Source of the DNA: Zasmidium citrigriseum
Lineage: Eukaryota; Ascomycota; Dothideomycetes; Mycosphaerellales; Mycosphaerellaceae
Assembly: GCA_002786025.1 (NCBI GenBank)
Contig: NHNW01000020.1
Location: forward strand, 1-64,000
Direction: 5' to 3'
Length of the DNA: 64,000 nt
Below, one piece after another: positions 24,412 through 34,508 of this stretch; within the stretch, counting starts at the first letter, position 1, and each line of letters starts with the position of its first letter. Under the pieces are notes generated by a model, which was given only the letters and a program-made list of their open reading frames with translations, ran no database searches and had not been told where the DNA came from. The translations under genes and the position numbers were made by a program.

Positions 24412-25057
24412 GTTTGTTGATGGGGAGTGAGAGGTGGAAGCGAGGGACTTGGCCGAGTGTTTATGGGCGAGATACTTATTATCCTTTTGTACTCTTTACG
24501 CGCACGCCGTTTACTCCTTCCTGTGCGTCCGGACGGTATGCCATCGGAGCATGCGGCCGCTTGGGAGTCGAGCTGAGACTTTATCTCCAGCCCAATGTCC
24601 GCAGCCTTGCAGCTGCCCCGTATGGGAAGTGCGACTTTGGGGCAATCTCGTCCATTGGCCGTCAACGCAAGAATGCTGGAGCCTGCACATGTGGTGCTGA
24701 TGATGGAAGGTCGGATGAAGTGGCTGGTCCTCGAAATGTCTGCCTCCGTGTGTCAATCGACCGCGGTTCCATTTTCGGGCTAGTTCGCGGACATCATGGC
24801 CAACGTCACTTCCGTCTGCTTCTCTTTCTTCCACTACGAACAACCATCAATGCCAATGTCGATGTCTAAAACATTGAGAAAGACGCAAAGAATCGCTCGT
24901 CCCTTGTGCGCGGCAAGGTTTCGCCCTCGGCACAATGTCGACCGTGCTGGTCGATCAATGTAACTCGCCCCGCGATCCTACCGTCTTCTGGCGGGCAGAC
25001 ATAAAGAATCATGACGAGCGTTCTCCCTCGTGACGAAGGGTCTACAGGCTCATCAAT
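24412..25057. other. Divergent promoter region
   Basis: This 646 bp lies between the epimerase-like gene (-) and the rhamnosidase gene (+). Overlapping short frames on both strands show no recognisable protein, and no RNA gene was seen. Confidence 0.5.
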
Positions 25058-27121
25058 ATGTGGTCGGTCGTCCTTTGCCTCCTGGTATTCCTGAATTGCT
25101 CTCTAGCCAACTCATATCCGCCTCCAACGTGGCACAAGTACGTACGGGCACCGGCTTCTCGTACCATTCATCCAAAGAAGGTGTTCAACGTCACGGGAAA
25201 TGTTCAAAATGCGAATAGCCTCGTGACCGGCCGCGGGGTCGCAATCTTTGTACGAAAAGCCACGACCGATCCAATCCCTGCCTTGACGCTCGACTTTGGC
25301 CAAAATATTGTCGGCTACCCGCAAATCGCTTTCGCGGGCGCCTCAAACAACACTCCCGGCCTGAGACTGACATTCTCGGAGACGATTGAGTACCTCACCA
25401 ATGTCTCGGACTTCACTCGCTCCGACAATGGCGATACCATCACTCCTGGTACCGACCAATTCGCTGTCCCGGCACAGCCATACACATGGACCGACACACA
25501 TGGATGCTTGTACAATGGGACACAGGTTTGCGCGGATGGTCTGCATGGCTTTCGCTACATGCGGATAGCTTTGGATGCCTTGGACTCCGATGCTCCACAC
25601 ACCTCGCCGAACGGCACGTTCAAGATCAAGGCGGCATCTTTGCAATTCACGGCATTCCTGGGCAGTCCCGACACCTACACCGGATATTTCGAGTGCTCGG
25701 ATGATCAGCTCAATCAGTACTGGTTCGACGCTGCATATACCAACGAGATGTGTACGGATCATTTCCGTGCTTCTGATGTGGATCCTAGAGATGCAGCAAC
25801 GCCGACTCTGGAGGGCAAGCTGGTCTTGCATGATGGCGCCAAAAGGGACCGAGATCCTTACATGGGCGATATCACTGTCTCTGGCCGGACTGCCTACCTG
25901 ACACATGATGTCGCTGAGGCGGCTAAGAATGTCATGGCCGATTTGGCGGACCATCAGCGGAGTGACGGTTGGATCCCACCGGCCAGCATCAACAACTACA
26001 CCCTTCCGCTGTTCGACTATCCCCTACATTGGGTAGTGAGCAGCTGGGAGTATGTGCTCTATACTGGTGACACTAGCTATGCTCGCTCTTATTTCGACAA
26101 CCTGGTTTCGGTGCTCGACCGCTGGTATCCATCAGTCACTGACGAGAACAGCCTGCTGTCCAAGGGTTTGGCTGGGACTGAAGGGTATGGTGACTATGCG
26201 TTCTTGCCTCGAAATGCAGAGGTCACATACTACAACACTCTGTATGTCTTGGCCTTGAAGTACGCGGCCGCCTGGGCCTCGTCTTTAAATGATCAGTCCT
26301 CATCGAGTCGCTGGACCGCTCGAGCCGAGAAAGTCTCCTCCAGCATCAACTCTCATCTTTGGGACACCACTGTGGGAGCATATCTGGATTCAAGCAATAC
26401 CACTGGCGGTGTTCGGCATGCCCAAGACGGCAACTCAATTTCGATCTTAGCTGGTGTCGCTGACAGGCCCAAAGCACAGTCAGCTCTTCAATATCTCTCA
26501 GCTCACAATTCCCGCTTCTACGGCAATTCATTCTACGATGGTCCTCTGCCTGGCGTCGACAACGCCACTGACCGAGTCTACGCCTTCATCTCATACTTCG
26601 AGCTTCAAGCGCGTTTCCGTACGAATCAGCCCGACTCGGTCCTGGAACAGATTGATCGCATGTACGGCTGGATGTCGAAGAACGATCCTGGCGTGACCAT
26701 GTGGGAAGGCATTGGACCCAATGGAACAAAATACGAGCAGGGCTACACAAGTATGGCACATGGATGGTCCACAGGCATCGTGCCTCTGCTTTCCAACTAC
26801 GTCCTAGGGATCAATCCAACGGGACCCGGCTTTGAGACTTGGACCGTGAAGCCGTATCCTCCAAATCGACTTTCCTGGGCGAAAGGAAAGGTGGCTACGC
26901 CAAGAGGTGCTCTGACGGTGTTTTGGCAGAAGTCGAGGAGAGGGACGTTTGAATTGGACGTGCAGGCTCCTCGAGGGACGAAGGGCACGATCTCGATACC
27001 GGTCGGCCGGCACCAGTCGGTGTACATTGATGGACGGCCGGTGTCGAGTCAGAAGGATCTTGATGGGTATGTCACGATCGAGAGGGTGAATCCTGGGAAG
27101 AGGAAGGTGGTGGTTGTGTAG
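25058..27121 (+). CDS. Secreted alpha-L-rhamnosidase, GH78 type
   Basis: A single-exon gene of 687 residues. The first 18 residues (MWSVVLCLLVFLNCSLAN) form a typical signal peptide, so the enzyme should be exported. The catalytic six-hairpin domain shows DGAKRDRDPYMGD (residues 259-271, with the acidic residues expected of the GH78 active site) and later MWEGIGPNGTKYEQGYTSMAHGWSTG starting at residue 548, including the candidate base Glu550. The C-terminal beta-sandwich begins near ETWTVKPYP. Several N-x-S/T sequons suit a secreted glycoprotein. GH78 enzymes release L-rhamnose from plant pectin side chains and glycosides, which suggests growth on plant matter. Exact substrate unknown. Confidence 0.9.
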   Translation: MWSVVLCLLVFLNCSLANSYPPPTWHKYVRAPASRTIHPKKVFNVTGNVQNANSLVTGRGVAIFVRKATTDPIPALTLDFGQNIVGYPQIAFAGASNNTPGLRLTFSETIEYLTNVSDFTRSDNGDTITPGTDQFAVPAQPYTWTDTHGCLYNGTQVCADGLHGFRYMRIALDALDSDAPHTSPNGTFKIKAASLQFTAFLGSPDTYTGYFECSDDQLNQYWFDAAYTNEMCTDHFRASDVDPRDAATPTLEGKLVLHDGAKRDRDPYMGDITVSGRTAYLTHDVAEAAKNVMADLADHQRSDGWIPPASINNYTLPLFDYPLHWVVSSWEYVLYTGDTSYARSYFDNLVSVLDRWYPSVTDENSLLSKGLAGTEGYGDYAFLPRNAEVTYYNTLYVLALKYAAAWASSLNDQSSSSRWTARAEKVSSSINSHLWDTTVGAYLDSSNTTGGVRHAQDGNSISILAGVADRPKAQSALQYLSAHNSRFYGNSFYDGPLPGVDNATDRVYAFISYFELQARFRTNQPDSVLEQIDRMYGWMSKNDPGVTMWEGIGPNGTKYEQGYTSMAHGWSTGIVPLLSNYVLGINPTGPGFETWTVKPYPPNRLSWAKGKVATPRGALTVFWQKSRRGTFELDVQAPRGTKGTISIPVGRHQSVYIDGRPVSSQKDLDGYVTIERVNPGKRKVVVV

Positions 27122-27498
27122 ATCTGCTATCGAAACCGCACCCGTAGAACAACGTTCGCTGGCACATCCTGTTCTCGCCTGCCAAGGTTGATCAGCTTTC
27201 TCCGTCAGACGCCCGCATATCCCGATCAACTTACTCAGCTGTTGAGTTTCGCGTTTCACGCATTCGCGATGATAATCAGACATCTGTTTGATCGTGAACG
27301 GAACGACGACGGCGTTTGAAGATGTATCTGAGGTTGAGTTGGCCGAAGGATTCTCACATTCGGCGCCGAAGATTTGGGTTTCGGGGAAGGGCTCGCACCG
27401 CGCCGTGCGGACCGCAGAATCCCTGTTCACCTCGAACGAGACTTCCTCAAATTTACAGTCCAGCTTCCTCAAGAGAATCCCATCAAGCCTTGAACATC
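27122..27498. other. Intergenic region, rhamnosidase to URB1
   Basis: This 377 bp lies between two plus-strand genes. It contains the rhamnosidase 3' region and the URB1 promoter. Open frames here run into URB1 but lack an N-terminus of their own, and I assign none. Confidence 0.5.
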
Positions 27499-30400
27499 AT
27501 GTCAAAACGCGACCGACCCGAAGAAGGCGACGACCGCCCACCAAAGCGCCCACGACAGGACCATCAACCCCCAAAAGTCGAAGAGATACACTTCGCGAGG
27601 CAACTCCAAGACTTCCTCGTTTTCCGCCAAGATGGCATCCAACAGCTCCGCAACGGCATCGCGTCCTTCAAAGCCTTCCTGGAAAGCATCCTCTACCACA
27701 AAGACGAAGACAACCGCGGCCGCCAGATCTCCATCCTGCGCGAGTACCTCGAGACGCAGAAACCGGCCGATATCAAGGATCTAGAGAGGCCTTTCCTTTC
27801 CCAGCTGTGGCAGGCGTGGAGTTTTGCGAATCAGAATAATAATGATTATCTGGCTTCTTCTGTTAGTGCGGTTCTTGCGTTGCTGCTCAAGACGCTCTCC
27901 GGGATTTTGGATTTGAGGGAGCAGGGGGTTTTGCTTTGTCGGACGGTTTTGCAGCATCAGCATTTGCGGCTGCTCAAACGTTGTCTGGATGCGCCGAAGC
28001 ATAAGGATTTTGTTATTTCGCCTTCGTTGAGGCTTTTGACGGAGGTTGCGAGTTTTGATGGGGGATCGCTTGCTGCGGAACTGTACAAGCGGAGGGAGTT
28101 GACTTGTGATGTTGGTGTGCTGCGGAGGCTTCTGGGGGTGGTGAAGACAGAGTGCGTACCTAATGACCATAGGAGAGTGGCGTTTTTGCTGACGAACTTT
28201 CAGTATTTCGGACGAAGAAGCAAAGCGCAAACCTGCCCTTCGGACGCTGACACTGCGGTACATTCTGGCTCTGTTCAAGTACTTGCACGAGGGTGGCAAG
28301 GTCGATCTCCTCAAGAACAGGCCACTTTGTGCATCTCTTTTCAATCACCTGACCGACGATCCTGCTGAGGTCGTTATCGAACTTCTCTCGACGATTGAGA
28401 CCAGCCTTTTGAAAGACTCTGAACTGCCACGTTCGTCGAAAGCGTCCATATTGGCAGCCCAAAACCTCGAGAAGGTCACGACTGTTGCATCGAGTGATCA
28501 TGCGGCTTCGGAGAGAGCTTTTGCTTGGCTGAAAGCTGTCTGCCAAACGCCAGAGTACGGCATCCTCAGGTCGAGCGGCTGGTATCCACCTGGAACGACG
28601 AGGATCGAGAAGCGACTAGCTAATGGCCTCATCGATCTTGGGTTGGACAACCTGGACTTTTACGATCGGGACGATGCAATCGAAATCCGGAACACAACCC
28701 TTCTGACATGGACTTTGACTTTACGAGCACACACCGTCGAGCGGGAACGGGAACTTCTTCTGATGTGCTTCTCCGCCGCGCCGGAACTCGTCGCTGCATA
28801 CTTCTCAGAGAAGAGCATGCAGCTTGACCCGAAACTCTCCAACACCTGGATCGGATACGCATCTTTGCTGTTCGAAGTTGTGGCTCTCCCAGCTCCGTCA
28901 CGATTTGGCCATGACGAGACCGTGACTTTACCGCCGCAGAGCTCGATCATGATTGAAAGTATCTTGCCTCGACCTCTGGACCAGAAGGTTCTCACACGAT
29001 GCCTCAACCAGAGCAGCGAGCTCATCACTTTCTTTGCGTTACGAATACTTGTTGTGGCTCTTGAGAAGCTTCGCACAGTTCTGAAGAGACTGGCCAGCAC
29101 GACAACTCCCGAATCACATACGTTGTGGGAAGAAGCCAAGGAGCGGCTGCTGCAGCGCTTCTTGGACCGCTGCCCTACCATGAAGGACGTGATCAGTGTC
29201 TTTCGAAAGATCCCCGACGACGCAGAGCACGCACTTCAGAGAGAAGCATCGTTAAAAGTCCTTCGCTTTTACTTCGAAATTCTGCCCCTGCAGGCTGTGG
29301 CAGAGCAGTTCGATGCATCTGCTGCCCTCACATCTGCTCTGCAACGCGCCACGTTATCAGACCAAGCCAGCGACGGGCTCCAAAGACTGAGATTGCTGGA
29401 GTTGGAGCATTTATTGGCGATTGTGAAGCACAGCCCAGGTATGAAGTGGTTCGCGAAGCAAGGTGGGCTTGTTCACTCGCCCATCATAAGCTTGCTCAAG
29501 ATTGCGCGGAGGGACTTGCAGAACAGACCTATCAGGGCCTTGATCGGACAGGTGCTCACTGAGCAGAACATTATCAACCCGCCAAAAGAAGAAAGTCGAA
29601 GTCCACTGGATGCGCTCATGGCAAGCATTCTACACCTGTCAGAGGATAGCGTCGTGTGGGAGTTCCTTGATGACTGCATTGCTCGAGCTAGTCGTCAACC
29701 GGTCAAGTACGTGGACAACCTCGATGCGTTGCGATCTTCGGCGAAAGAAAGCGAAGCAACAACGCTGCCGAGTCCCATTGCGGGCGTTCTGGTGGAGCAG
29801 GCTCCTTTCGTAGCCGCACAGCCTTCTGACCAGAGCACAGCGAAGGCTGCATGGATCGAGCTTTTCCTCGACTTGTTGAAGCAAACTTCGGACCCCAGTA
29901 AGCCACTACAGCGGCTGCAGAAGGCTATTTCGAAAGTATCGGGATGGAAGTCTCAACAACCCCAGCACGATCCTAAGGCACTATTAGAGAAGGTAGATCA
30001 GGGGCCAGAAGATTATCAAGAGACGCAAACGCTTGATCAGCAACCGCATGAGCAGACTGCCCAAGAAGATTCCCAATGGAAATTTAAGGAGCTACCAGAA
30101 GAGCCCGCCAGTCATCCGGAGCTTACACGCTGGAGCCAAAAGGACATCGATACGGCAATCGAAGACGGCGATGTGGATGCTCTCATCCTGTGCCTTTGCT
30201 CTCGACATGGTGACATCCGAAAGCAAGGTTTGACGCAACTCCACAGGCTTACACTCCAGCTGCGCACTGCAACACATGAGAATGCCTCGCAGATCTCGCT
30301 CCTGATCGGTGAGCTGACCGAGACTTTCGAGCAGCGATATCTGGCCAACGATTCCGCACTGCCATATATTGCAGGCACTCTTGCAGTTCGTGCACTACAC

Positions 30401-30883
30401 GTGCAGATACAGCCGCACCATTACATGTACCCCAAGGTCAATCGATTCCTCATTCGAGGCCCAGAGTGGCGAGTGAGCAGATTGCCAAGCTATTGGCTAT
30501 CAAACACCATACTGGGCCAGCCCGAGGAAGACGATGCGTATTGGAAGGAAGTACAGTGGGTTCTGGATTGGCTCGTTGATGGACTTCGCTCGCCCCAAGA
30601 TCTCGAGATCTTCAGACGAGGCGATGTGTTTGAGAAGGTGATGGGGCTCTGGACGTCGCCAGGAGCGGCCAGCCACAAGAACGTCCGTGAAAGGATCTGT
30701 GAGTTGATCCTTCGAGCTTGCCATGTGGAAGGCGGCAGCGACACGTTGATCACACGAGCTGGAATGCTCAGCTGGATAGAGACGATCTCCAAAGCGGGCG
30801 CAGCAGTACCCGGTTCTCTGCGAGAAGAGGTCTTAGCCAAGGCTTCTCGCGTGGAAGCCTGGGCCGGCAGACCGAGCTTGTAA
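27499..30883 (+). CDS. URB1: URB1-like pre-60S ribosome biogenesis factor (two exons)
   Basis: Exons 27499-28151 and 28204-30883, split by a 52-bp intron with donor GTGCGT, encode 1110 residues. The start MSKRDRPEEGDDRPPKRPR is a basic, probably nucleolar-targeting leader. A long helical repeat region follows (Npa1-type N-terminal domain, roughly residues 70-330). The C-terminal region (about residues 955-1090) matches the NopRA1 module: RGPEWRVSRLPSYWLSNTIL, then KEVQWVLDWLVDGLRSPQDLE, VFEKVMGLW and LITRAGMLSWIE. In yeast this protein works in early assembly of the large ribosomal subunit in the nucleolus. It is shorter than yeast Urb1, but both end domains are present. Confidence 0.9.
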
Positions 30884-31273
30884 CGCTGTATCGAAGTCGG
30901 CATCGGTTTCACATAACGGACCGGGCGAGCAATGCCCTTCCGCCATCCTTCTAGTGTAATGTACCTGCAGGAATTAATTCCTCAAGCCTTTGACTGTGTT
31001 ATTAAGAAAAGTCTGTTTGTTTATGTCAGCACTCGGCCGGCGGAGTGTGACGGGTTTTGAAAGCTCCGAATGGACGAGCTCAGGGCTGATCTTTCGACCT
31101 CACATGCCGCCACGAAATCCACTGCCGTATTGAGGTACAGCGAGCGAGTACCCTTGTGGCAGATGAATGGAGAGAGGGCTGAGTCGGGGTGGGGTGGAAA
31201 CGATATATGGATGTTGCGGGAAGTGTTATGCGATTAAGATCTTCTGGGAGGACCCAACTTTGATTCCTAAAGC
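30884..31273. other. Intergenic region, URB1 to Zn2Cys6 regulator
   Basis: This 390 bp lies between two plus-strand genes and includes the URB1 3' end and the regulator promoter. No gene or RNA is recognised. Confidence 0.5.
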
Positions 31274-33466
31274 ATGCCTCGACGGTCCAGCGGTTGCGAG
31301 AAGTGTCGGCAACGAAAGGTTCGATGTGACGAGCAAAGGCCGCACTGCAATAGATGTAAGCATATTCTTCCTAATATCAAGCACTTGTCTCATCCCTCCT
31401 CGCAGGTACGGAATATGGAGTAACATGCCCAGTAAGTATACTTCATGCTCGCAAACGCCAGCTCTTTGCCGACAACAGCTAATGGGCACCAGGGGTATCG
31501 ACCTCCAGCAGAGAAGGACTTGCACTTCGTCGACCAAACCCGGCATATCGCTCGCAAAGCAGGTAGTGATGTTGCCTCTGTCTGCTCCCCGCCCAAGCGA
31601 GACGGTACAGCGACACAGTTCAGATGGCGGAACCAATTCAGCGGCGAAATTGTCCATTCCGGCCCAGTCCCAATGAATAACAAGAACCTGCATCGCGTTC
31701 AGTTACTCAGTACGTTCATGGGGCTTTATCTTCCCAAAGGAAGGGACGCGAAGATGATGAGCCACTTTGCGTACATCTCCGCCCTGCCGAACGTAGACCT
31801 CTCGACACCGTTGCTGCAGGTCGCGGTGGATACTGTCTGTCTTGCGGAGCTCGGGTCGTTGTATGACGACGAGAGGTGTCTGCAGGAGGCGAGAGGGGCG
31901 TATGTGAGGGCGCTGCCGATGCTGAAGAATGAGCTGGAGAAGCCGGCGTCGAGACAGCTGCCAAAAGATGCTATCCTGGCTTCTATCACTATCCTTGCGC
32001 TTTGTGAGTTGTTTGATGCTATTGCAAAGGGGAACAATGGCGGGCAGGGATGGATCAGTCATGTCCAAGGGGCACAGCATTATATCCGGGCTCATGGCCC
32101 CGAGATTATTGCTTCACCGTTTGGATGGCTGCTGTTTCACAATATCCGGCATGGGTCTCTATGTATGGGGCTTGTGAAACGGAGAGCGGTCTTCTTCGCG
32201 GAGCCCAGGTGGCTGAAATTGACCAAGAGTCTTTCGAAGAGTGATGCGTATGTGGCTTTGTACGATATCGCTTTGCAGGCGCCTGGGATCTTCGAACGAG
32301 CGGACAACATTCGACGGTCAGAACAGTTCGACATCGATTTCATTCGACTTTGTACCGATATTTGTCGACTACGAGACCAGTTTGACGAGTGGGAGGCATA
32401 TCATCATCCGGACGGCGGCTACACGATCGTCAATATCGAGCAATTCGAAGAGTTCTACAAGCTATGCGACGACAGGACCTTTCTCTCCGCGGCCAACTTC
32501 TCTGCGGTGCAGCTTTGCAGTCAGTTCCAACTCTACTGGATCACATCCCTCATGCTAGACTTCACCCTTGCGAACCTCTACCGTCTCTGTAGTGCTCACC
32601 ATATCCTGCCGGACCTGGACCTTTTCACCGACCGGACCAAGCAAGACTTCTGGAGAAGCATGTACGTCAATGCAACGAACTACTGCCGAAGCATCCCATA
32701 CTGCTGTGAGCCAGAGACAGCTTCCGCAGGACGAATAGGAACATTCCTCCTCCGGATCACGCAGAGCTTCCTGGAAATCGCCGGGTACACAGCAGAACTG
32801 GAGTGGTGTCGAGCCGTGCGAAAAATGCTCGAGAATAGCACCGTCCGGCCGCCATCACCACGATCAGCAACGAAACCCAATGTCAAAGACCCCAAACCCA
32901 GCTTCCAAGTCATCTGCAAAGCCCCTCTCGCGCCCCTTGTCCTCGAAGGCGAGTACCCTAATAAAGCCTACAACCCCCGCGCTTCCAGAGAAGATCGCCT
33001 TACGGAAGACCTCTCCCGCAACGCCGTCAACTCTTGCGCGAACTGGTGTAGCCGCATCCCCCTCGCCTGGCGCGAGGACGTCCATACTTCCCTGCAGTCC
33101 TTCGGCGACCTCGACTTCCTCCGTCCGGATACCTCTCCTGCTACATCCTCCTCCTCCGATCCACTCGACACTCCGGCCAACGTCGTGGGGATGCCGAGTA
33201 ATCGACTCCGTCGAGATTTGGACGAGCCGCCGAGGTATGCCAGGAGGTGGAATGTTCCACCTGAGCTGGCGAAGGAGGCGAGTATGGTTTTTGGGAATGC
33301 GGAGGGGCATTTGCCGATGGTAGATATGGATGTTGAGTTTGGTGAAGAGTTTGCGGGTGTTGAGGCAGATGATGGGATGTTTGGGTTTGAGGGATTGGGG
33401 GATTTGTCTTTGGAAGGACCGGATGGGAGGGCGAGGAAGGGGGCGATTGGGGCGATGTGCTTTTGA
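31274..33466 (+). CDS. Zn2Cys6 transcription factor (three exons)
   Basis: Exons 31274-31355, 31406-31431 and 31493-33466 give 693 residues; introns are 50 and 61 bp. The 26-nt second exon completes the zinc cluster. The cluster is C8-x2-C11-x6-C18-x6-C25-x2-C28-x6-C35 with the basic linker RQRKVR, the hallmark of fungal binuclear zinc regulators. The rest is a long helical region of the fungal-specific transcription factor type (Fungal_trans_2-like) with an acidic, Gly-rich C-terminal tail that could activate transcription. Targets are unknown. It ends 66 bp from the convergent secreted-protein gene. Confidence 0.88.
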
Positions 33467-33532
33467 AGGGGTGGGGGTTGCAATAAAGCTATTTGCAAGG
33501 CGTGCAGCTGATGATCTACTCATTCAACAATC

Positions 33533-34508
33533 TTACTGCCCAGTCGCAAAATTGTAATCAGCAATCGTGATGGAGTCCGATACCCAAGTGATTCCTCCAT
33601 CTGGGGAAGAGATTCTTCCAGTGCTAGCCCCCAGATTACGTTGTGTGGACCCATAGTCCTGAGCCTGACTCATGACCAGAGTGGTATCGATCCATTCTGT
33701 GAGCGTATCTGTTTAGCAGGGAATGAGAGCCATCGGATTGGCCTATATAGCTTACGATGCTGTGGCATCACGCCGCAAGGAACTCCTCTGACGCACTCTT
33801 CTGCTGTTCCCCAGCCCAGAGCAGCAGCTTCTCTTGCTTTGCTGCGTATTAGCGTGGACGTAGCAAGAGAAATTCATCACTCACAAGATGACAAGGTCGA
33901 TACCAGTCGACCATTGACGTAGACATATTGATCCCAGTAGGCTGTGTCGTCGTTGTACATGTCTGACTTCGGGTTCAGTAGTACTCATTAGCGAGCAGCG
34001 AAAGCCTTACATGACATTGTTACCGCATCTCCTGGGCGTGCCACCACTTGAAGATTTGCCGGGGGCTCAGTCTGTCCCGGTGCCCCTGCCAAGTAGATAT
34101 TAGCCGTCAGCGAGCGCCGCAAGACATTACCAAACCACGCACCCGATTCCAAAACACTGGCGAAAACGCACCAGTTAGATCCCAAATCTTTACAAGCAGC
34201 GGCATTGGGGCGTCAGCTAGTTAGCACTTGATTTAATAAGAGGGAAGCAATGCATACATTGTTGCTGGATAGCTAGCCGCGATGGCCTGGATCAAGTCAC
34301 CATTCGACATTCCCATTCCGACCCACAGCGAACTCTCTTGAACAACGGGATTTGGTGTGTTTGGCAAAATGAGAGTGGAGTTAGCTTGTCGGATGGAGGT
34401 GCCTGACACCACGGGTCCGGTGGTAAATGCATTTCCGTAGGAGTTGGCTTGTGCTACGCTGAGAACCGCTGCCAATGTGCAGATCCGAGAAGGGCGAGTG
34501 GACGACAT
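33533..34508 (-). CDS. Small secreted protein, six exons
   Basis: Exons on the minus strand are 34508-34258, about 34206-34131, 34085-34011, 33962-33885, 33836-33756 and 33708-33533, with introns of 45-51 bp, giving about 245 residues. The start MSSTRPSRICTLAAVLSVAQA looks like a signal peptide. Conserved-looking segments are SLWVGMGMSNGDLIQAIA, NWCVFASVL, RPGDAVTMSYMYND, LGWGTAEECV and GGITWVSDSITI. The pattern recalls secreted beta-sandwich proteins of Dothideomycetes; a distant link to G1 peptidases is only a guess. The first exon junction is odd: no AG acceptor lets exon 1 (donor GTATGC) join the conserved frame of exon 2, because a TGA follows the only candidate TAG. It may be a non-canonical site, an error or early decay. 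Confidence 0.7.
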
